DNA of 9,924 nucleotides, from NCBI GenBank assembly GCA_023393045.1, contig JAEWMV010000116.1, positions 1 to 9,924 of the forward strand, written 5' to 3'. Under the pieces are notes generated by a model, which ran no database searches, had not been told where the DNA came from, and saw only the letters and a program-made list of their open reading frames with translations. The position numbers and the translations under genes are program-made. Positions 5,265 to 9,924 of this stretch are shown here, in pieces. Each line of letters starts with the position of its first letter. Within the stretch, counting starts at the first letter, position 1. This stretch comes from Bacillota bacterium (lineage in GTDB: Bacteria > Bacillota > Clostridia > Christensenellales > CAG-138).

Positions 5265-7820
5265 ATGAAAAAGGGTACGAACCGGCCAAGACGGTATTAT
5301 TTTCCCGACCAGCTCAGGAGCAAGCTCGAACAGATACCGCGCCATGCGGCGACGATCGTCGAAGCGCCCTCCGGTTTCGGAAAAACGACCGCGGTGCGGG
5401 AATACCTCAAGGCCCATCTACCCGACGGCGCGCGCGAACTTTGGTATACCTGCCTCGGCGAGACCCCCTGTCAGGCATGGAGCCACATCTGCGAGCTTTT
5501 CCTTGACGTAGACATCGAAGCTGCGATCCGCCTTAAAAAACTGAACATGCCCACGATAGACACCCTCGCCTACCTCATGGCGATCATCAGGAATGTGCGA
5601 TGCGAAGCGGAAACGTATGTGGTGATCGACAACTTCCATTTCGTGCGCTGCGACGTGCCGCGCGAGCTGATGCGGGTGTTTTCCATGCACGGCAACCCCA
5701 GGCTGCACATCGTCTTCATCACCCAGCATCTTCCCATCATGCCGCATATCACCTTTTACGACACGGATGTGCTCAATATCGATTCCTCCGTCTTCTTCTT
5801 CGATTCCAAGAGCATCGCGTCCCTTTTTCGCATGGAGGGCATACGGCTTGGCGAAGAGGAATTGGAGCGAGTGTCCGCCACGACGGAGGGCTGGGTCGCC
5901 TCCATACGGCTGCAGATTATGAACTATCATGAGAACGGCTCGCTCGATTGGGCGGCCGATATCGACCGGCTCGTTGAAACGGCCATATGGAACGGGCTTT
6001 GTGAGGAGCAGCGCGACTTTCTCCTGCGCATGTGCGTGATGGAAAGCTTCACCATGAAGCGGGCGCGCATCATGACGGGCGGGGAGGGGCTGCCTGATTC
6101 CGCCGCGCAGCTTTTGAAGTCCAACGATTTCATCCGCTATTATCCGGACAAGCGCGAGTATGCTATACACGGCATACTCAGGGATTATCTTCTGAATCTG
6201 TTCAACTATTACCGCACGGAGGAGTTCAAAAGTCGGATATTGCGCCTTGCGGGGCAGGCTTACGCTGCGGAGTCGCAGTATTATACCGCCACAAAATACT
6301 TCCTTTGGCTCGGCGATTTCGACGCCGTGCTCTCCATGCCCATAGACGGCGAGTATCTTGCGAACCGGCGGGAAATGCAGCTCATGGACTATGTGGAAAC
6401 GCTCGTGCGCGAATGTCCCGAGGAAACGCTGATAAAATACCCCCAAAAAATGTTTGTTCTGGCGTACAGCGCGCTCTTTGACAGGCATATCGAGGTTTTT
6501 AACAAGCTTTGCCGCCTCATCGCCTCCGTGATTGAAAACGATCGGTCTGCGCTCGACCCGAACGAAATGCGCAGGCTGCGGGGCGAGTATGCCCTGCTCA
6601 CGTCCTTCACGGCATACAACGACATCAGGAAGATGAGCGCGGGCAGGCGCAGGGCCCTGGAAATTCTCGGCGGCCCCAGCGACATCATCGTCAGGAACAT
6701 GCCATGGACGTTTGGCGGCACGTCGATACTCAATATGTTCTGGCGCGAATCGGGCACGCTTGACCAAACGCTCCGCGACATGGACGAGTGCCTGCCTTAT
6801 TACCTCAGGCTCACCAAAGGGCACGGCGCGGGCGCCGACAGCGTGCTGCGGGCGGAGGCGCTGCTCATGCGCGGGGAGGACAAGGCCGCCGAAATCCATT
6901 GCCACAAGGCCCTCTATGAGGCGCGCAGCCACGGGCAGATATGCGTATGCATCTGCGCGGAGCAGACGCTCGCCCGCATCGCGATACTGCGCGGGGATGC
7001 GGAAGGGTACTTCGGGGCGCTCGCCAATATCCGGCAGTTCGCAAAGGAGAATTCCGATCTGTATGTGCTGCGCATGGTCGATTTGAGCACTGCGGTTATC
7101 GGCTTCTCTCTGGGCGTTGCGGACGGCTGCGCGAAATGGCTGTATGAGCCGGAGAGCATCCGGCGCACGCTCTACGCCCCGGCTATCCCTTATGCGCAGA
7201 TCCTCTATTGCCAATACCTGCTCATCGAAAAACGCCACGGCGAGCTTTACGGCATTTCCGAATCCCTCATCAACGAGGCGCGCGCCATGAACTATATGCT
7301 GCCCCAGGTCTACCAGCGCATTTTCCTCGCTTTGGCCAGGCGCGCCGACGGGGATGCGGCGCAGGCGAAGGTCTTGCTGAAGGAGGCGCTCGCCTGCGCA
7401 ATACCGGACGGCGTCTATCTTCCCTTTGCCCAGCAGGCCTCTATGGAGCAGTTCCTGAATGAAACGCAGGACGCGCTCTTCGGGCAGTTTCTTGCGCAGC
7501 GCCTTCCCGGCGCAGCCGAGTCGGAATATTCCCAGGCGGTTCTGGGCGCCGGCCTTTCCGGCAGCTTCGCTTCGCTCAAGGCGCTCTGCAGGCGCCAGCA
7601 GAAGGGCGTGGCCGCCATCAAAAAGGCCATTGCGCACGACCTTTCCCCCCTCACCCCGCGCGAGAGGGAAATCGCGCAGCTCGCAAGGGAAAGGCTGAGC
7701 GCAAAAGAGATTGCATCGAAGCTGTTTATTTCCGAATCAACTGTAAACAGCATATTGAAGAGCGTATACAGCAAGCTTGACATCCATTCCAAGTCGGAGC
7801 TCAATTCCAAAGAATTTTAG
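5265..7820 (+). CDS. MalT-like LuxR-family STAND ATPase transcriptional regulator
   Basis: An 851-residue regulator. The start at ATG 5265 is chosen because GGAGG (5251-5255) lies 9 nt upstream; an in-frame ATG at 5214 adds 17 residues but has no ribosome site. The N-terminus RYYFPDQLRSKL leads into a P-loop APSGFGKTT (residues 34-42) and a Walker B-like VVID-N ending at D122, as in the MalT group of NTP-dependent switch proteins. A long helical-repeat middle (about 300-780) should form the sensor platform. The C-terminal LuxR helix-turn-helix (about 793-851) shows LTPREREIAQLA, then AKEIASKLFISESTVNSILK, then VYSKL. Known relatives bind an inducer and ATP, oligomerise and activate transcription. 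No inducer can be read here. cheW lies downstream and is a plausible target, but that is inference. Confidence 0.92.
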   Translation: MKKGTNRPRRYYFPDQLRSKLEQIPRHAATIVEAPSGFGKTTAVREYLKAHLPDGARELWYTCLGETPCQAWSHICELFLDVDIEAAIRLKKLNMPTIDTLAYLMAIIRNVRCEAETYVVIDNFHFVRCDVPRELMRVFSMHGNPRLHIVFITQHLPIMPHITFYDTDVLNIDSSVFFFDSKSIASLFRMEGIRLGEEELERVSATTEGWVASIRLQIMNYHENGSLDWAADIDRLVETAIWNGLCEEQRDFLLRMCVMESFTMKRARIMTGGEGLPDSAAQLLKSNDFIRYYPDKREYAIHGILRDYLLNLFNYYRTEEFKSRILRLAGQAYAAESQYYTATKYFLWLGDFDAVLSMPIDGEYLANRREMQLMDYVETLVRECPEETLIKYPQKMFVLAYSALFDRHIEVFNKLCRLIASVIENDRSALDPNEMRRLRGEYALLTSFTAYNDIRKMSAGRRRALEILGGPSDIIVRNMPWTFGGTSILNMFWRESGTLDQTLRDMDECLPYYLRLTKGHGAGADSVLRAEALLMRGEDKAAEIHCHKALYEARSHGQICVCICAEQTLARIAILRGDAEGYFGALANIRQFAKENSDLYVLRMVDLSTAVIGFSLGVADGCAKWLYEPESIRRTLYAPAIPYAQILYCQYLLIEKRHGELYGISESLINEARAMNYMLPQVYQRIFLALARRADGDAAQAKVLLKEALACAIPDGVYLPFAQQASMEQFLNETQDALFGQFLAQRLPGAAESEYSQAVLGAGLSGSFASLKALCRRQQKGVAAIKKAIAHDLSPLTPREREIAQLARERLSAKEIASKLFISESTVNSILKSVYSKLDIHSKSELNSKEF

Positions 7821-7851
7821 CTGGAAATCAACAAATACCAAGAAAATGGGG

Positions 7852-7890
7852 ATGCGGATACGCATACGCTGCCGTATATTTTTTATACGG
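7852..7890. repeat. Two short hairpins between the LuxR-type gene and cheW
   Basis: ATGCG-GATA-CGCAT (7852-7865) is followed by a perfect 7-bp stem CCGTATA with TATACGG around TTTTT (7872-7890). Neither is followed by a T-tract, so termination is doubtful. They may be an operator dyad or mRNA structure in the cheW leader; no convincing promoter hexamers are visible in this 127-nt gap. Confidence 0.4.
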
Positions 7891-7947
7891 TTACATTTCT
7901 GGCGCAAACAAACCATTTCCCGTGTTTTTTACGAAGGAGGTTACATC

Positions 7948-8448
7948 ATGGCGCAAAACGATCTGCTGGCCCTCACGGATCAGAGGGAAGATGAAGATAC
8001 TCTGCAGGACAAGTATCTGATTTTTTCCATGGGCAACGAGCTCTATGGGATGGAGATCCGCTACATTACGGAGATCATCGGCATCCAGCCCATCACGCAG
8101 GTGCCCGAGATGCCCGCGCACATCAAGGGCATCACGAATCTGAGAGGTAAAATCATCCCGGTGATGGACGCACGGCTCCGCTTCAGGAAGGAGGCGAGAA
8201 AGTACGATGACAGGACGTGCATCATCGTGCTGGATACGGCCAACCTCTCGGTCGGTCTGATTGTGGACAGCGTCGCGGAGGTGCTCACCCTGCGCGAAGA
8301 GGACATCGCGCCGCCCCCCGAAATCAAGGCGGCCGGCCACAAGTACATCAAAGGCGTAGGCAAAGCGGGCGGGATTGTAAGACTGCTGCTCGACTGCCAG
8401 AGGCTGCTCACGGACGACGAGGCGGAAACCCTCGGCGCCATGGCCTGA
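7948..8448 (+). CDS. cheW: Chemotaxis coupling protein CheW
   Basis: A 166-residue single-domain CheW, which bridges chemoreceptors to the histidine kinase CheA at the inner face of the membrane. Typical features: KYLIFSMGNELYGMEIRYIT (about 22-41), the segment PEMPAHIKGITNLRGKIIPV (about 53-72) with the conserved N64-L-R-G, and a C-terminal half with SVGLIVDSVAEVL and a closing VRLLLDCQRLL. The start is fixed by AAGGAGG (7934-7940) placed 7 nt before ATG 7948; the frame is open further upstream but that part overlaps the LuxR-type gene and has no ribosome site. The receptor gene 463 nt downstream is a natural partner. No CheA is in the window. Confidence 0.96.
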   Translation: MAQNDLLALTDQREDEDTLQDKYLIFSMGNELYGMEIRYITEIIGIQPITQVPEMPAHIKGITNLRGKIIPVMDARLRFRKEARKYDDRTCIIVLDTANLSVGLIVDSVAEVLTLREEDIAPPPEIKAAGHKYIKGVGKAGGIVRLLLDCQRLLTDDEAETLGAMA

Positions 8449-8475
8449 GGGCGCGCGGCGGAGGTGAAGCGTGCG

Positions 8476-8574
8476 ATGGCGGCTCATGCGCAAAACCCTA
8501 TGGAGAAGAAATGCGCGCGTCCGATCCCGCAGGGCGGTCCGGATAAATCCAAGGAAGTTTTTTCAGGAGCGTGA
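8476..8574 (+). CDS. Possible small protein of 32 residues
   Basis: A short frame following GGAGG (8459-8463), with ATG at 8476; GTG 8464 is too close to that site. The peptide begins MAAHAQNPMEKKCARPIPQ, is basic and polar and matches no family I know. The main support is that its TGA (8572-8574) overlaps the GTG start of the next gene as GTGA, the arrangement of translationally coupled genes. Base content and length alone would not prove it is coding, so it is listed as tentative. Confidence 0.35.
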   Translation: MAAHAQNPMEKKCARPIPQGGPDKSKEVFSGA

Positions 8575-8848
8575 AACCCCTTTGCGGGCACCAACTGGAA
8601 ATCGTCATGGAAACCGGCATGGTCATATTCTTCGACTTCCGCTCACGGCTTGAAACGGCGCGCTATGGCAGGCTTCGGGATGAAGAGCTGTTTTTCAGCG
8701 TAACTACGGACGGGAGAGCCTTATTTTCGATAAGCCGGGCAAGGTGCCCGTGAGCATCCCGGTTCAGGAGTTCCTTGACCTGGTACTCGTGGACAGGACA
8801 AAAGCAACGGCGGCGAGGGCCGGTAAGAATGGGAAGATGTTTTTCTAA
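8571..8848 (+). pseudogene. DUF2442-like small protein, interrupted by a frameshift
   Basis: From GTG 8571 the frame reads VKPLCGHQLEIVMETG, then VIFFDFRSRLE, then FFSVTTDGRA, a pattern like DUF2442 proteins (K-P-L, an E-x-G turn, F-D, L, an LF-x-x-V-x-x-DG segment). That frame then degenerates and stops at 8753. The continuation is intact in the -1 frame from about 8720: LIFDKPGKVPVSIP, then VQEFLDLVLVD, ending at TAA 8848. One extra base near 8712-8720 would give a smooth protein of about 92 residues reading DGRALIFDKPGKVP. It is therefore a one-base deletion, a sequencing error or, less likely, programmed frameshifting. AGGAG lies only 1 nt before GTG; AAGGAAG at 8551-8557 is a more distant option. 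It lies between cheW and the receptor gene. Confidence 0.6.
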
Positions 8849-8911
8849 AAAGCGATTCAAATGCAAACACCACCACATCTACTCGGAAAATTGAAGGAGG
8901 CACTTGGCAAC

Positions 8912-9924
8912 ATGAAGAATCTGTCTATCAGTAAGAAACTTATCGTCGGCTTCGGCATCGTGCTGCTGCTGATGGTCACGTCCATCGCGATGGCGGTTTT
9001 CAGCGTGAGCAGCATCGGTCGGCAGACCACCGCTTTTGGCGAAATGACGGTTCCCAACGTGGACGCCACATGGGAAATGAGAAGGAACCTCGTTTCCATC
9101 GAGCGCTATATGCTCTATGCGCTGGACGCCGCGGATACCGCGGAACTGCAGGCGGTTCTGGACAAGGCTACGCAGGATCTGGACATGCTTACGGCAAGGC
9201 TTGATGAATATGAGGCCAACCAGCCGGACGACAGGGTGGCCGATAAGATAGAGGCGTACAGGCAGAAGCTGGCCGAGACGGGCGCGCTGCGCGTGCAGGT
9301 TGCAGATCTTCTCCTGCTCGGCACGCCGGTGGCCCACCAGCAGGCGAAAACCATGTTTGAAGAGGAGTATCTGCCGCGTTTCAACGAAGCCGCCGCACTC
9401 ATTATTGAAATGTCCGACATAGAGGAAGTGCGCGCCGCCGAGCAGGCCGCTGCCGCGGAGAGTACGGAGAAGTTGGCGTGGGTCATGATGATTGCCATCG
9501 CCGCCGTATCCCTCGCTGCCACCGTCGTCGTGGTCATCGCCATCCGCAATTCCATACTCAAGCCGGTCAACGAGGTCGTGCGCGTGTTCAGCGAAATCGC
9601 CAAGGGCAATATGAAGGCAGAAATCAACTGCGATAGCCGCGACGAGATGGGCCAGATGGCAAACCTCATTAAAGAAAGCAATAAGATGCAGGGCGCGATA
9701 CTCGGCGACGTCATCGACAAGTTCGGCCGCATGGCAAAGGGCGACCTGCGCATCCGCGTGGACATCGACTATCCCGGCGATTTCGCCGCGCTTAGGGATT
9801 CCGTGGAGAATATGGCCGCCAGCCTGAACCACACCATGCAGACCATCAACACCGCCGCCGAGCAGGTCAGCACAGGCTCCGCGCAGGTGGCCTCCGGCGC
9901 GCAGGCGCTCGCCTCCGGCTCCAC
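8912..9924 (+). CDS. Methyl-accepting chemotaxis protein, 4HB type (partial, 3' end missing)
   Basis: The first 337 residues of a transmembrane chemoreceptor. AAGGAGG (8894-8900) precedes the ATG by 11 nt. The N-terminus MKNLSISKKLIVGFGIVLLL starts the four-helix-bundle receptor type: membrane helix 1 at about residues 9-31, a helical extracellular ligand domain to about 188, helix 2 at about 190-212 starting at W190. A HAMP domain follows (about 213-265, with ILKPVNEVVRVFSEIAKGNM), then a second HAMP-like unit (about 270-318, with FGRMAKGDLRIRVDIDYPGD), and the start of the signalling coiled coil (EQVSTGSAQVASGAQALASG). The kinase-contact tip and methylation sites lie beyond the edge. The ligand cannot be inferred. 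Confidence 0.95.
   Translation, partial: MKNLSISKKLIVGFGIVLLLMVTSIAMAVFSVSSIGRQTTAFGEMTVPNVDATWEMRRNLVSIERYMLYALDAADTAELQAVLDKATQDLDMLTARLDEYEANQPDDRVADKIEAYRQKLAETGALRVQVADLLLLGTPVAHQQAKTMFEEEYLPRFNEAAALIIEMSDIEEVRAAEQAAAAESTEKLAWVMMIAIAAVSLAATVVVVIAIRNSILKPVNEVVRVFSEIAKGNMKAEINCDSRDEMGQMANLIKESNKMQGAILGDVIDKFGRMAKGDLRIRVDIDYPGDFAALRDSVENMAASLNHTMQTINTAAEQVSTGSAQVASGAQALASGS

Noticed and set aside
5418..7637. A 739-codon open frame on the minus strand opposite the LuxR-type gene
   Set aside because: It mirrors a well-supported gene, has no ribosome site and shows no protein-like motifs; long antisense frames are expected in GC-rich genes.
8879..9832. A 317-codon minus-strand frame opposite the chemoreceptor
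   Set aside because: Shadow of the MCP, histidine-rich and without motifs; the plus-strand frame has a strong ribosome site and clear domains.

Overview
The window looks like chromosomal DNA from a GC-rich, motile, Gram-positive anaerobe of the Clostridia type. I infer this from the strong AGGAGG-like ribosome binding sites, the DUF4180 and MalT-like LuxR proteins, the 4HB-type chemoreceptor and the short tail-collar/GNAT pair; no taxonomic marker is present. There are no tRNA or rRNA genes, CRISPR arrays, insertion sequences or transposases.

Layout. (1) Positions 2-1144, plus strand: the 3' end of a short phage-tail-collar (MdpB-like) gene and a two-domain GNAT acetyltransferase. (2) Positions 1159-2207, minus strand: a two-gene operon encoding a four-helix membrane protein and a TetR-family repressor. 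It is driven by a near-consensus promoter (TTGACA, 17 nt, TATACT) whose transcription start is covered by a 21-bp palindrome, the likely operator. (3) Positions 2216-2656: a long non-coding leader with a possible sigma-28 (SigD/FliA-type) promoter and three consecutive hairpins. The loop of the middle hairpin is complementary over 7 nt to the 3' arm of the third, so a pseudoknot and a hairpin compete. (4) Positions 2657-4827: a membrane diguanylate cyclase (Cache-like sensor, HAMP, GGDEF) translationally coupled to a DUF4180 protein. (5) Positions 4828-5264: intergenic DNA with terminator-like palindromes, a 28-nt hairpin, a weak sigma-28-like site and an AT-rich promoter block. (6) Positions 5265-7820: a large MalT/LuxR-type STAND ATPase regulator. 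(7) Positions 7948-9924: cheW, a small ORF, a frameshifted DUF2442-like gene and a chemoreceptor (MCP) that runs off the right edge.

Taken together, regions 3-7 form a signalling neighbourhood. It links c-di-GMP synthesis (GGEEF active site with RxxD inhibitory site), a transcriptional switch protein and chemotaxis components (CheW plus MCP with two HAMP-like units). No CheA or other chemotaxis gene lies in the window. The most unusual items are the structured leader before the diguanylate cyclase, the Gly in place of the usual Lys beside the GGDEF metal site, the TetR operator palindrome on the promoter start site, and the single-base frameshift in the gene between cheW and the MCP.
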